A stretch of 64,000 bases of DNA from Phoronis australis (GCA_002633005.1 NMRA01000107.1:923414-987413), one strand, 5' to 3'. Counted from the first letter of the stretch, positions 35,323 to 47,451 are shown. Made by a program: numbers and translations. The notes: generated by a model not told the origin, from the sequence alone.

Positions 35323-36157
35323 CGATTGCGTGTGAGCTTTACGACTTATATTGTCGTTGATACTGGTGCACAAGTTCTGATAACGTAACGTGAATGGCAC
35401 CGTAACTCTAAAAACGTGGTAGAGTGTGCGGTTGGCAACCTTAACATTTTTGTATTATCGAGTTCCGTTCTTCGCTGTCAAGAGTTGTCGTGTGAAACCA
35501 TTTGATAATAATACATAGCTGTTCTGTTTTACCAGACATTATGGTGACTTGGTAACACATTTTAGAATCCTGTGACAACTGAAAACAAAATATTGTGCCT
35601 ATTGGATACGTCTCTATTTTTTGACTTTCAGATAACCTGCAGTTTACGTCTCACGTCTTAATTTTTCTTCACACAGCGAGGATTATGTCTTAACGCCGAC
35701 ACTTGTTTAACTTAAACCGTCCACGCATAGAGGAATGTCGGAGTTGTGAAGTGTGTATTAGTTTATGCTTTGTTTTACTTTCATTCTGTTTAAAGCGTCT
35801 GGAAATGCGCCAAATACAAATTGATTAACTAAACCATTTATGGAAAATTAGTTTCAAGCTTCAAAAATGCAAACCACCCAACTCGTAAGATAACTTAACA
35901 GCTTATACATGCCTCCTAACACCAATGGCGGCATATTTCGACCACAAAAGTTAAAGGAGAATACCACCCCACTTAATTAGTCTTTTTACCGTCTTAATCG
36001 GTCTATATCTACAACACCTCGTATACGTTCGATCTTACTTCACCGAGAGCTGCCGCGGTAACCTGTGAGGAAGGGGAGAAACGACGCAGCGACGTAATTG
36101 GTTCTTCTACAAAGCGAGTTTCGCTATCGTGTGGTGTATCATACTCGCTTGTGCGAA

Positions 36158-36436
36158 CTATGAAGCTGCGAGAAAAGCGGGTAAATCGTTTTTTTTTGTT
36201 TTCCTCAACAACCCATAACGCTTCGGAAGAAGCTCGCGGTAATGAACAATGAAACGTACGCCGTTAATACCAAGTATGAGACCGTGAAACTTTTCCGTGT
36301 CTGTGGCCGGCAGATCGTCGTCACTGACGATCGAATGCCGGCATACTAAACGGCTCATACCAGGGAAGAAAAAAGAGACTGGGAATGAAGTCAGATGTTG
36401 TGCCCAGTTCGTTTGCGTTCGGCAGGCAAGAGACAA
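36158..36436 (-). pseudogene. ORF fragment inside the TTAA element (FHG/HYRE motif)
   Basis: A minus frame contains LPATDTEKFHGLILGINGVR, FIVHYRELLPKRYGLLRKTK and ends FLAAS. The copy at about 63330-63560 on the plus strand keeps ATDTEMFHGF and IIHYHEPLPQHFGL. Conservation of the peptide between diverged copies argues for former coding. The family is not recognised. Confidence 0.5.
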
Positions 36437-39133
36437 AGAAACGCGGATCGGTTGTTGTTCAGTTTTTAATTATGGAGAATTGCAGTAGCCCATGAAAACA
36501 AACAATTAAATTAATTCAAGGCATGAGAACATAACGTTTTATGGAGTCATGTATATCCCGTTTGATGACTAACTCATTCTTCAGGCCCCTGTTCTGTCCT
36601 CTGGTTTAGGATGTTTTCGCCAGTTCTTTTTCCCAGCCCTAGAAAACGTCGTAAGCACACCCCTGTTTAGATGCAGTGCAAAATCAGGATGGTCAGTGAA
36701 ACACATCAGATCTGCGCTTCTCCATGAACGTTTTGCACTTGACGGAATTTCGTGGCAGCAAACGCTGGCGTCAGTCGTTTCCTTTATCGCGCAGTTAGCG
36801 CACTGACAGCATGACAAGTCATTCAAAGAGTACAACTATCCATATGCTCCGTTGTCTGTGCACGTTCACGGCGCCTCTCTAGTATTTCTTGATCATTGCA
36901 TTTCGGTTTGAACTGATAGCCTGTGAAACCTAACGGTCGACCTTTGGAGTCTCCGTAGGATGAGCACTCGTCTAAGTCGGGATTGAAAGTTGCCACCTTG
37001 ACGTTTATTATTGTGCGTTTTCTTTCAAAATTAATTATTCTCACCCTAACCAATGGTTATATCAAACTGAAACATGCCTTTGGCGTTTTCGTGAGTGCAA
37101 ATGTCTTGAGAAGCCAGCAACGAATAAATCACTGCGTTACCGGTGAAATAAACAAAAAAATTGGCCGGACACCGATGCCGTGTCAGCGCATGCTACCTCA
37201 GTGTTTGGTGACAGAAATCTGTTTTGAAACAATAACTTAATTTTATATCCTATGATCAGATGTTAGGGAAATCTTTATTTAGATATTAATATACATTACT
37301 CTACAACGTTTGCCCCGCCTGGCGGTTCTGTGGAAGGGTGACCAGACTTCGCGGCCCCCGACGAGCTAGTAAGTAGATTCCATGTTCGCTGCTAATCCAC
37401 CAAAATAACCACATGCACAATATTTCTTTGACTCACTAGTAGTCTTTTCGTGACTGGAAGCTTAGTTTCCAAATTTAGCTGGTTTATGTTCGTGGTGTCG
37501 TCAGTCCGGCCGCGACGGGCCTGATCGGGTTCCGAGCCACTGGCCGGGATAGCAAGCGTTTTGTGTGTTTAGAACGGAAAAGAATCATAAATCTAAATTT
37601 ACGACACACAGCTATGTTCCCCTATCTGTATTTAACGGACGAAAACTTGCATTTATGGCCAAACGGACCCCAAACTCCCACGCCCATCCTTGGTAAATTG
37701 GCCTACAGAACTTTGTGGGATTCGGTACGTTCAAATACCTATAAATCCATAAGAGCGAAATTAAACAACGCGTTAGTTCAATAACTCGATGTATTCGTAA
37801 GGATTTTAGTTCGAATTTTGATGATAAACTGGTGTAAAACGATGTAATTCGAGCGATAAGCTGACACCAGTAAGCGTGATATTAACTGCTGAACCGACTG
37901 CGTTGGGACCTGTGACGTCATTGGTTAATTTCAACACTGCTATCAGGTGTCTGGTAAAAGAACATCACTTGCTGTTATCGAGTAGAACTACTCGATCTAA
38001 ATTGATACAAAACAGGCTGTATTTTTGGTGACATTGTTCTTTAACATTTCAGAAAGTCCGCCTGAACAAAGATTTTACAAAAAATAATCAGCAAATTTTT
38101 AGTGTTATTATCTTGAAGTCGCACAGCATACAACCGAATCCTTGTTTCACATAGTTTCCCGTCACCTACAGCTGAATTGACGAACTATCTACACGACTTA
38201 TTGTTTCATTGCACCTGACACGCCGGGAGTGCATTGTATTTTATCCATTGTTTCGGTCAGCAACAACGCAAGAATTTCACTACGACGTGATTACACAGTG
38301 GTCAGACGACTTTGACACATCTTAATGGGCATTGTCAAAAATAACGACTCAAACTAATTCCAAGTCTCTTTGACGTCATCGTTTCATTTCCACATAGAGT
38401 TTAAAAAACGAAAGTCAATCTGGTGTAACATAACTTTAGTAAACCATGTGCAAATTAAAGACAGAGTTTGATACAACCTTCATATTAGAAACATCCTGCA
38501 AGAATTCGACTGTACATACACACGAATCTGTTGAAAGAAACAAAACGGATGTTGCTGTTTAAATGGTGTATTTGACGAATCGTATTTCATTGAACAAAAA
38601 AATTATCACCACGCCAGGTAGGTCCCAAGTCAAGTCAAAACCATAATCATTTCCAGTCACTTTAACAAAGTCTGAAATAAATGTGAATACATTGTACAGC
38701 AACAAGATTATTACGTTCAAAAAGGCACAATATGTAATGTATTTTGACAGAAAATACTTCAAAACTGCTTAAAAGTTTTAAACATTTATGCCGTCTTTGC
38801 AATTTTTTAATTGACTTGGGAAAAGATCACTATTGCCCGTTTTCCCGTTGCCTGAAAAATTAAACATTATTTAATCTTTGACATTTTAAGCGCTTTACGT
38901 TTGGAGAACATGACAGTTGAATGCAGTAAAAGTAATCGAGTGAAATAATAGAAAAAAATTGTTTAATACGATAAAGCATCATGAATCATGTACATGTATT
39001 TCTAACATTAATGTCATAACGATTATCAGTTAAGATTTCCATTGATTATAATGGCTATTTTTGGGAAAAGTTGCTCATTTCCGTCCATTTCTTCATGGGA
39101 CCCCGAGGAAAGTTCCACTTCCGCTTGGTATGA
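36426..39133. repeat. First copy of a second probable false duplication
   Basis: Matches 39135-41810, with the junction at the single N at 39134. The outer half (37880-39130 vs 40560-41810) is almost identical; the inner half has more indels and substitutions. Confidence 0.87.
36581..37053 (-). pseudogene. P2X7-intracellular-domain-like zinc-binding ORF, frameshifted
   Basis: Two overlapping minus frames make one former protein. The first (36823-37053) holds FTGYQFKPKCNDQEILERRR, like the FEP..s.eE..rR lead-in of the domain. The second (36581-36835) holds CCQCANC, VCCHEI and MCFTDHPDFALHLNRGVLTT, matching the WC.CG.C ... CC.E ... CIT.HP.F...LN..VL pattern of the P2X7 ballast domain, which binds zinc in the human receptor. 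A small deletion near 36827 breaks the frame. The other haplotype (39518-39703) lacks that deletion but has a stop where the family has Trp. No channel segment is present. Confidence 0.7.
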
Positions 39134-39134
39134 N

Positions 39135-41810
39135 GCAAGAGACAAAGAAACGCGGATCGGTTGTTGTTCAGTTTTTAATTATGGAGAATTGTAGTTGCCC
39201 ATCAAAACATAAACAATTAAAATTAATTCAAGGCATGAGAACATACGTTTTAAACAGTCATGTATATTCTGTTTGATGACTAACTCATTCTTCAGGCCCC
39301 TCTTCGGTCCTCTGGTGTAGGATGTTTTCGCCAGTTCTTTTTCCCAGCCCTAAAAAACGTCGTAAGCCCACCTCTGTTTAGATGCAGTGCAAAATCAGGA
39401 TGGTCAGTGAAACACATCTGCGCTTCTCCATGAACGCTTTTCACTTGACGGAATTTCGTGGCAGCAAACGCTGGCGTCAGTCGTTTCCATTATCGTGCAG
39501 TTAGCGCACTGACAGCATCACAAGTCATTCAAACAGTTTTCGGAACTATCCATATGCTCCGTTGTCTGTGCACGTTCACGGCGCCTCTCTAGTATTTCTT
39601 GATCATTGTATTTCGTTTCGAACTGATAGCCTGTGAAAGTTGCCACCTTGACGTTTATTATTGTGCGTTTTCTTTCAAAATGAATTATTCTCACCCCAAC
39701 CAATGCTTATACCAATCTGAAACAAAGCCTGTCTCATTAGAGACAATTTGTAATGCCTTTGGAGTCTTCGTGCGTGCAAATGTTTTGAGAAGCCAGCAAC
39801 GAATAAATCACTGCCTTACCGGCTGTAAGTGAAATTAACAAAAAATTGGCCGGACAGCGATGCCGTGTCAGCGCATGCTAATTCAGTGTTTGCTTACAGA
39901 AATCTGTTTTGAAACAATAACTTAATTTTATATCATATGGTTAGATGTTGGGGAAATCTTTATTTAGATATTTATATACATTACTCTACAACGTTTGCCC
40001 CGTCTGGCGGTTCTCTGGAAGGGTAACCAGACTTCACTGCCCACGCTAGTAAGTAGATTGCAGGTTCGCTGCTAATCCACGAAAATAACCACGTGCACAT
40101 TATTTCTTTGGCTCACTAGTAGTCTTTTCGTGACTGGAAGTTTAGTTTCCAAATTTGGCTGGTTTATGTTCGTGATGTCGTCAGTCCGGCCGCGACGGGC
40201 CTGATCGGGTTTCGAGCCACTGGCCGGGATAGCAAGGGTTTTGTGTGTTTAGAACGGAGAAGAATCGCAAACCTAAAATTACGACACACAGCTATGTTTC
40301 CCTATCTGTATTTAACGGACGAAAAATTGCATTTATGACCAAACAGACCCCAAACTCCCGCGCCCATCCTTGGTAAATTGGCCTACAGAACTTTGTGGGA
40401 TTCGGTACGTTCAAATACCTATAAATCCATAAGAGCGAAATAAAACAACACGTTAGTTCAATAACTCGATGTATTCGTAAGGATTTTAGTTCGAATATTG
40501 ATGATAAACTGTTGTAAACCGATGTAATTCGAGCGATAAGCTGACACCAGTAAGCGAGATATTAACTGCTGAACCGACTGCGTTGGGACCTGTGACGTCA
40601 TTGGTTAATTTCAACACTGCTATCAGGTGTCTGGTAAAAGAACTTCACTTGCTGTTATCGAGTAGAACTACTCGATCTAAATTGATACAAAACAGACTGT
40701 ATTTTTGGTGACATTGTTTAACATTTCAGAAAGTCCGCCTGAACAAAGATTTTACAACAAATAATCAGCAAATTTTTAGTGTTATTATCTTGAAGTCGCA
40801 CATCATACAACCGAATCCTTGTTTCACATAGTTTCCCGTCACCTACAGCTGAATTGACGAACTATCTACACGACTTATTGTTTCATTGCACCTGACACGC
40901 CGGGAGTGCATTGTATTTTATCCATGGTTTCGGTCAGCAACAACGCAAGAATTTCACTACGACGTGATTACACAGTGGTCAGACGACTTTGACACATCTT
41001 AATGGGCATTGTCAAAAATAACGACTCAAACTAATTCCAAGTCTCTTTGACGTCATCGTTTCATTTCCACATAGAGTTTAAAAAACGAAAGTCAATCTGG
41101 TGTAACATAACTTTAGTAAACCATGTGCAAATTAAAGACAGAGTTTGATACAACCTTCATATTAGAAACATCCTGCAAGAATTCGACTGTACATACACAC
41201 GAATCTGTTGAAAGAAACAAAACGGATGTTGCTGTTTAAATGGTGTATTTGACGAATCGTATTTCATTGAACAAAAAAATTATCACCACGCCAGGTAGGT
41301 CCCAAGTCAAGTCAAAACCATAATCATTTCCAGTCACTTTAACAAAGTCTGAAATAAATGTGAATACATTGTACAGCAACAAGATTATTACGTTCAAAAA
41401 GGCACAATATGTAATGTATTTTGACAGAAAATACTTCAAAACTGCTTAAAAGTTTTAAACATTTATGCCGTCTTTGCAATTTTTTAATTGACTTGGGAAA
41501 AGATCACTATTGCCCGTTTTCCCGTTGCCTGAAAAATTAAACATTATTTAATCTTTGACATTTTAAGCGCTTTACGTTTGGAGAACATGACAGTTGAATG
41601 CAGTAAAAGTAATCGAGTGAAATAATAGAAAAAAATTGTTTAATACGATAAAGCATCATGAATCATGTACATGTATTTCTAACATTAATGTCATAACGAT
41701 TATCAGTTAAGATTTCCATTGATTATAATGGCTATTTTTGGGAAAAGTTGCTCATTTCCGTCCATTTCTTCATGGGACCCCGAGGAAAGTTCCACTTCCG
41801 CTTGGTATGA
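39135..41810. repeat. Second copy of the second probable false duplication
   Basis: Pairs with 36426-39133. It contains the right part of the TTAA element up to the TTAA at 40718-40721. Confidence 0.87.
39518..39703 (-). pseudogene. P2X7-domain-like ORF, other haplotype
   Basis: Encodes TGYQFETKYNDQEILERRRE and continues in frame through HMDSSENCLNDL to a TGA directly before CCQCANC. The family has Trp (TGG) here, so one base change explains the stop. The Cys-rich part follows in the same frame down to about 39300. Confidence 0.65.
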
Positions 41811-41889
41811 AATGGATGCGACGCCCGATAGTGGCGATATGCATGGGTAACACAACAGTTCGTCACACTATATCTGCAGCGTCGTGATC

Positions 41890-42660
41890 TTGTCAATGAT
41901 CAAAGCGATGATTGTTTATTTTCATTATTTCATTAATTAGTTGAGGTTTTTGGGTTTCGATATTTGCACGAACATAATTAAGTTTTGGAGCAAGTTGACG
42001 AAGCAGTAAATGTGAGGTAGGCAGAAAATATCTAACTAGATTGAGGTCACTGTTAATCTGTAAGAATATTGGGATTCCATGAAAATCTAGCGTGATGGGT
42101 GGGAAAGATGATCGGATGGGGATAAGCAGAAGCACCGATTATCGTCTTATAGTCTGGTTTTGAAATAGTGCAGACTTTTTTTAAAGTGGGTTGTAAATAA
42201 TTCATAATTGAAACAAATATACATAGAGGTATATACATTTAAGTAGTATCTAATATAAGAATCCCAATAATTAGATATGCTATTGTGAATATATAACAAC
42301 AAAAACATGTACAGATTCATGTATGGAAATCAGGAGCAGCAATATTGATAAACGGTACATAAAAGTTTGCCAACGTTGCTTAGGAGGAATTCATTGAGAA
42401 CGACGTCAAAGTTAGGACTACCATTCAATAATAATGTAAATTTAGTATTACAAGAATTGAGAAAATTAGCAATTGATTGGTTTAAATTGTGAGTGCATGA
42501 AAGAGTGAGTCTCACAGGTATTCGATGAGGGGACATTTGAAGAAAATATGAGGATAACATTGATGGTCACCACATTTACAGTTTGGAGAAACATTACTAA
42601 AGTTATGCCTAAACTTGTCAGAATTGAGGAAAAGACCTCATCTTGATCTGTACAATGCTA
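41890..42660 (-). mobile_element. LINE 3' part (C-terminal zinc knuckle and tail)
   Basis: Minus-strand frames give DKFRHNFSNVSPNCKCGDHQ followed by CYPHIFFKCP, the Cys/His finger near the end of CR1/L2/Jockey-group proteins, then LLLNGSPNFDVVLNEFLL, matching the LL.G.........N..LL..V..YI tail. Frames are broken. The rest of the element is lost in the adjacent N gap. Confidence 0.65.
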
Positions 42661-42664
42661 TTTC

Positions 42665-43110
42665 NNNNNNNNNNNNNNNNNNNNNNNNNNNNNNNNNNNN
42701 NNNNNNNNNNNNNNNNNNNNNNNNNNNNNNNNNNNNNNNNNNNNNNNNNNNNNNNNNNNNNNNNNNNNNNNNNNNNNNNNNNNNNNNNNNNNNNNNNNNN
42801 NNNNNNNNNNNNNNNNNNNNNNNNNNNNNNNNNNNNNNNNNNNNNNNNNNNNNNNNNNNNNNNNNNNNNNNNNNNNNNNNNNNNNNNNNNNNNNNNNNNN
42901 NNNNNNNNNNNNNNNNNNNNNNNNNNNNNNNNNNNNNNNNNNNNNNNNNNNNNNNNNNNNNNNNNNNNNNNNNNNNNNNNNNNNNNNNNNNNNNNNNNNN
43001 NNNNNNNNNNNNNNNNNNNNNNNNNNNNNNNNNNNNNNNNNNNNNNNNNNNNNNNNNNNNNNNNNNNNNNNNNNNNNNNNNNNNNNNNNNNNNNNNNNNN
43101 NNNNNNNNNN
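42665..43110. other. Assembly gap
   Basis: 446 consecutive Ns. Confidence 0.99.
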
Positions 43111-43289
43111 GATTTAGGGATCAAAAGCCAAATCAAAATAAACATCCGGGCTAATAATTCTAAGTCAGTTTTCAAGCACACAATTTTCCCAAGTATAACT
43201 CATTGGACGTACATGTATCTTCAGAAAATTTGCCTGACGTACGCTCACTAGATGTTTTCAAAAACGGGCTTTTATGCGGAAAACAACTA

Positions 43290-43691
43290 GCATTCAACTG
43301 GGTTCGGGGCACTAGATCTCAAATACGAAATTTATTTTCGAAAAACGTCTTTCGAAAGATGACGCCAGAGATACACAAATTGATTGAAACAACTTTAAGC
43401 TACGAAACTCCCATTCTAAAACTTAATTACGTCCAGTGGAGTCTCATTCTTGACATTCTCTTCTTGAATTCTAGCCGTGTTCAAGTGTCTTCTCAAACTC
43501 GGTATTTCGAATGCCAGTTCGGAAGCACAAATTTCTTCATAGAAATCAACAAGTTTCATCACATATGCCTTAATACAATCTTCGGCGGAGTTGACCAAAT
43601 TAGTGGTTAAGATGGTTTCGAACAAATCGACCATTTGTGGCTTTGCTTTCGAATTCAACTGAATTGCTAATCTGTCCAAGCATTCTAACAT
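43290..43691 (-). mobile_element. hAT-type transposase C-terminal fragment
   Basis: Minus frames give VDFYEEICASELAFEIPSLR and ETPLDVIKF, then in a continuation LASSFERRFSKINFVF. This resembles the hAT dimerisation region (.TSASAERSFSKL..IK), but ERSFS reads ERRFS and a stop lies between the parts. It is a decayed remnant. Confidence 0.45.
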
Positions 43692-45024
43692 TCCCCTTTA
43701 TTTTGGTCGGTAAACGACAGACCGACATCTGACGACTGCACTCGGGTTTTCATGGTTGCCTGTCCAACATCATTTTGAACAACACTGTTGGGGAATATTA
43801 TCAAGGAGTTGATTTTTAACGACTTTGTCAAGTGTTAAGCTTTTGAATTAAATGTACTCTTGGGTACCATTGACTTCGCGAAGTACCTCGCCCCAAGAGG
43901 TGGATTCGCTGATAGTTATGAGAAGACATTAGAAGAACCTTTTGTAATCAGGATCACACAGGAATATCTAGGGCTTCGAGAATCTCAGCATACACCAATT
44001 GTCCATGGCCACTATGACCATAGAAAGGAGCGTTCCACCTTGTATTTACAAGTCTTTTTAACAGTTGCTGACATACATGTAGTGGTGGGATTGCACCTGT
44101 CAATTTTTACTTATGTAAGATTTTCAACATTTGGTCTACGTGGGATTAATCAGGTGTACTGTTAAACATCATTCCTTAGTATTTGGCTGTGTTAATTTGG
44201 CTCAGCATTTTTCCCTGACGTGATCGCCATCAATTTATTTTGCATCTGAGGAAATATATGACGCATCTCCCCTCCAACTGCTCCAACCTCACCAAATACC
44301 CTTACATTACATTGTCTGAAGTTCTAAGACGAGATTGCCCCCGTTAGAGGCTGATTTGTACTCATTGTGGCCTTTTGCATTGTCATTTCCAACTGTCTCT
44401 ACAGTGTATCTTCCTTTTTCTTTTGTCTCGTCGGCTATTGCGACCAATTCGTTCTACTTAGCATTTTTGAGGAGCTAGACAGTGAATTTATAAGATGTAC
44501 TGCAACATTGTAACACTCGAATTGATATTGTTGACGACGTAATTTTGCGTGAGTAGCTACAATGTAACAGTAAGCGGAGAAAGTTGAATAGTCTGGCCGC
44601 CACATGTATTGCATTACATGTACGATTGCCAAAACTGTGCGCCAAACCCAGCATCAATACCCCAAACCCGGTTTGCGTTGAAATGATATTGGTACCATCA
44701 GTAGTAGAGTAACAGGTGATTTCGGGGGTGACACTCGATGAACTAAAATTATTCCAATAGTCAAGATAAGATGAAAGACTGCCATTCAGTCATTTTAGCC
44801 TTAGTTTAAGGTGTCATCCTTAAAAGGATGTCACGGTGGCGATTCTCCCCCATTCCTACTGCCTTCACTTAGATACGACACTGTTGTAGCATGATTATTG
44901 ATTTACTTTGCAATGGTCATGACAATGTCTAAGGCGAAATTGTACCACATGGTAAATAATATTAAGGAAATTTGATCACTTGTAACGTTTACCCCATTAA
45001 CTTAATAAATGATTCATATCTTAC
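43692..45024. other. Stretch without recognised genes
   Basis: Downstream of the ShKT exon of CAP gene B. The exon supplying the sixth ShKT cysteine should lie further left and was not found here. Confidence 0.4.
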
Positions 45025-45142
45025 CCGCAGGTTCTTGCACACCTCCCCCTGGCGAGGAGTCCAGCAAAGCCCTGCGAGTTGCAAGAATCTTTTACCCATG
45101 CAAGGCAATTTCCCGCATCTTTGCACGTCTCCGATAAGGGAA
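45025..45142 (-). CDS. CAP gene B, ShKT-domain exon
   Basis: A 118-base exon (2 + 38 codons + 2) with acceptor CTTCTTATTCAG and donor GG/GTAAGATATG. It encodes SETCKDAGNCLAWVKDSCNS and ends GRCARTC, the C...D...C..W...SC......C..TCG pattern of ShKT domains, first known as a potassium-channel-blocking fold in sea-anemone toxins but widespread as a module of secreted enzymes and matrix proteins. Five of six cysteines are present; the last should start the next exon. Entry phase 1 fits the EGF exons exactly. Channel-blocking activity cannot be inferred. Confidence 0.85.
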
Positions 45143-45144
45143 CT

Positions 45145-46605
45145 GAATAAGAAGAGCAGATGGCAGGTCTATTTTGTGGTAATGGGGAGGTGCAACCAAG
45201 ACGAAAGAAAAGCGTGGCTGTTCAAAACGGCGCAGCTACTATGGGGCAGCGGACATGAGTTAAGTAGTTATGTTCGACAGAGAAGAAACCCAAAAAGCTG
45301 TTACGGATAATTGGAAGAATTACGTTAGGTGCGATAACGTCGTCGGAGTTGAATGTTAAGCAGCAGCTGCGTGTATTGATTAAGGACTACTTGTGTTCAA
45401 TATTATCAAGAAGAACAAATAGTGAATGTTAAAAGAAACGATAGCACTACAAACGAAACATCGCCAACTTCAAAATAGACAACGTCAAGTGTCCAGCAGA
45501 ATTATATGCAACAAGTTAACTTTATGCAGACCACGTTGCTGTCGGACAATACAATTTCACTGATTCCCAGCAATAAAACCTCTTAAATAGTTTGTGAGTC
45601 CAGTGACTATAAACATTTAAGGTGACAGTGATCATGGGAATTATATTTGTAAATATTCCATTTATTCAACTTTATGTGGAGTGTTGTGGCGCTGCACAGA
45701 AAATTAATCGACTCATTTCCCTAACATTGGTGATAATTGACCCATCTGACTCTGTCTCACATGTGAATGAAAAATCAACCAGTAAGAGCGAAGGTGTTTG
45801 GTCGAATGTGCGCGCACCCAGCCTAAAAAATAGGGGCTCGAATTTTTTTAATGTGGGCCTTTTACGTTCAGAGCTATGAATTGTGCATTCGCAAAATTCC
45901 TACTTTTTAGTGGACTTTTGTCTCGTTTTCTACTTTTTCCGGACATTTTTTGTTTCTCGGAGGCAGAACTTTTTGCCCTCTTCGCTAAATGAGTGGGCCC
46001 CTGAGCCCCAACACCCTGGGTGCGTGCATGTGCGCGGAACGTGGATGAAACAGTTGTGTTTTTGAAAGATCTCGACAACACAGGATAAAGATAAAGAAGA
46101 TAGACTCGGTTGATTGCATTCAGAGAAAGTCGACTGGGTCATTGCTGGCTTTTGGAGACATACTCTTGTTAAATATCTCGCGCGTTTTTGAGCTATATTT
46201 TAACCAGTACTCCAGTATACACTAATGTACAGTTAAAATCTTGATATCGAAGTGACACCGCTGGCATTGTTTTTGACTCGTAATTGAATAAACATATATA
46301 GACAGAATATTAAGAATATTTTGAGTTCGGTTTTATGAAAATACGTCTTAACTCGATTTTCGTTTTTAGTGAGTTTAACCAGGCGAAATTCAACTTTAAA
46401 CAGCAAAGTAACGACAACTATTAGGTAAGTTAACTTTGAAGACTTCTTAAATAAGGTCAGTAATGCCAGGAACTTGGCTGTATTTTCGGTTTAAATGCTT
46501 GAAGGTGGAACAAGGCTACACTGTAATTGGCCCAATAGTAGCAGTATTTGTCCTAAACACAACGTCTGTCTCGAAACTTTCAAAAGCAACTATTAAACCT
46601 CACCG
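45145..46605. other. Intron between ShKT and EGF exons of gene B
   Basis: No recognised element or gene. Confidence 0.4.
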
Positions 46606-46679
46606 ATGTTTGTCGGCTAGCAACCTTACAAGCTTTTGGAGAGTGACGCAAAGCCAAAAATTAGCAGGTTCTGACTCAC

Positions 46680-46793
46680 CTCTAAACTCGCACCACTTGC
46701 CAGAGAAGCCGACCTTGCACGTGCACTCGCATGTTTGGAAGTTGTAGGTGCCTCTCTTGTTGCATTCTTCCTCACCTGGAGTCGCCAAGCAAT
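46680..46793 (-). CDS. CAP gene B, second EGF-like exon
   Basis: A 114-base exon, phase 1 at both ends, between TTTTACAG and GTGAGTCAG. It encodes CLATPGEEEC, then CECTCKVGFSGKWCEF: six cysteines in the EGF order with the G..G.WC end. It can be duplicated or skipped without changing the frame, and it joins the ShKT exon in frame. EGF modules usually serve as spacers or protein-binding units in secreted proteins. Confidence 0.9.
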
Positions 46794-46980
46794 CTGTAAA
46801 AGAGGACGTATTTCACAAGCCAGCTCAGGGGTCTGCAAAATCACGGAAAATATCACGTCTCGCTCCGTTATGAGCCAAACTTATTCACGGGAGATACTTT
46901 GTGCCAATGTTTGTCGGCTAGCAACCTTGCAAGCTTTTGGAGAGTGACGCAAAGCCAAAAATTAGCAGGTTCTGACTCAC

Positions 46981-47094
46981 CTCTAAACTCGCACCACTTG
47001 CCAATGAAGCCGACCTTGCACGTGCACTCGCATGTTTGGAAGTTGTAGGTGCCTCTCTTGTTGCATTTTTCCTCACCTGGAGTCGTAAAGCAAC
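46981..47094 (-). CDS. CAP gene B, first EGF-like exon
   Basis: Same length, phases and cysteine pattern as its downstream twin. Differences include CFTTPGEEKC for CLATPGEEEC and GFIG for GFSG. Both splice sites are intact (TTTGCAG, GTGAGT). An exon bridging the CAP part (phase 0 or 2) to this phase-1 entry is still missing. Confidence 0.9.
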
Positions 47095-47207
47095 CTGCAA
47101 ATGAGGACGTATTTCACAAGCCAGCTCAGGGGTCTGCAAAATTACGGAAAATATCACGTCTCGCTCCGTTATGAGCCAAACTGATTCACGGGAGATACTT
47201 TGTGGCA

Positions 47208-47451
47208 ATCATTATGGTATTTGTGACAGTAAGTCCTATGAAAGACAGTTGGTTGAATTTACTATCGAACTTGACAACCTCCAATGGTGAACAGAGCTAT
47301 GTGGAGAATGTCATTATCTCACAGTATTAGACTTTAGCAGGGCAATTTGTTGAGCTTCTTACAACCACTCCCCCTAAAGTCCAGGTTTATTCACATCGAC
47401 AACGACGTAAAGAAAAAAAGCCAGTCTTTTAACATCTTGAGTCGGATCCTG
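47208..47451. other. Intron sequence, nothing recognised
   Basis: Short stretch upstream of the EGF duplication. Confidence 0.3.

Larger units (their letters stand above)
35955..38040 (-). mobile_element. TTAA-flanked TIR element carrying a P2X7-domain-like ORF, copy A
   Basis: The element is flanked by TTAA on both sides (35951-35954 and 38041-38044). Its ends are inverted: AGGAGAATACCACCCC at the left, and GAACAATGTCACC reading in from the right. It is about 2.1 kb and holds broken minus-strand ORFs described separately. A diverged copy lies at 61939-63735. TTAA target sites are known for piggyBac and Kolobok superfamilies; 5'-AGG ends fit Kolobok better than the usual CC ends of piggyBac, but no transposase was found, so it is non-autonomous as seen. 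Confidence 0.7.
46606..47207. repeat. 301-bp tandem duplication containing an EGF exon
   Basis: 46606-46906 and 46907-47207 are direct copies with few differences. Each holds one complete EGF exon with both splice sites and intron flanks. There is no N at the junction, so a real recent duplication is likelier than an assembly artefact. Confidence 0.9.

Noticed and set aside
38559-38762. Identical 67-residue minus frames at 38559-38762 and 41236-41439, which looked like a conserved gene pair.
   Set aside because: Their identity comes from the probable assembly duplication (36426-39133 vs 39135-41810); no recognisable domain.
42615-43251. Long open frames across 42665-43110.
   Set aside because: Same artefact of an N gap; only the flanking LINE motifs are informative.
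46463-46947. Plus-strand frames over the EGF exons.
   Set aside because: Antisense shadows of the EGF exons; the minus strand has the cysteine pattern and splice sites.
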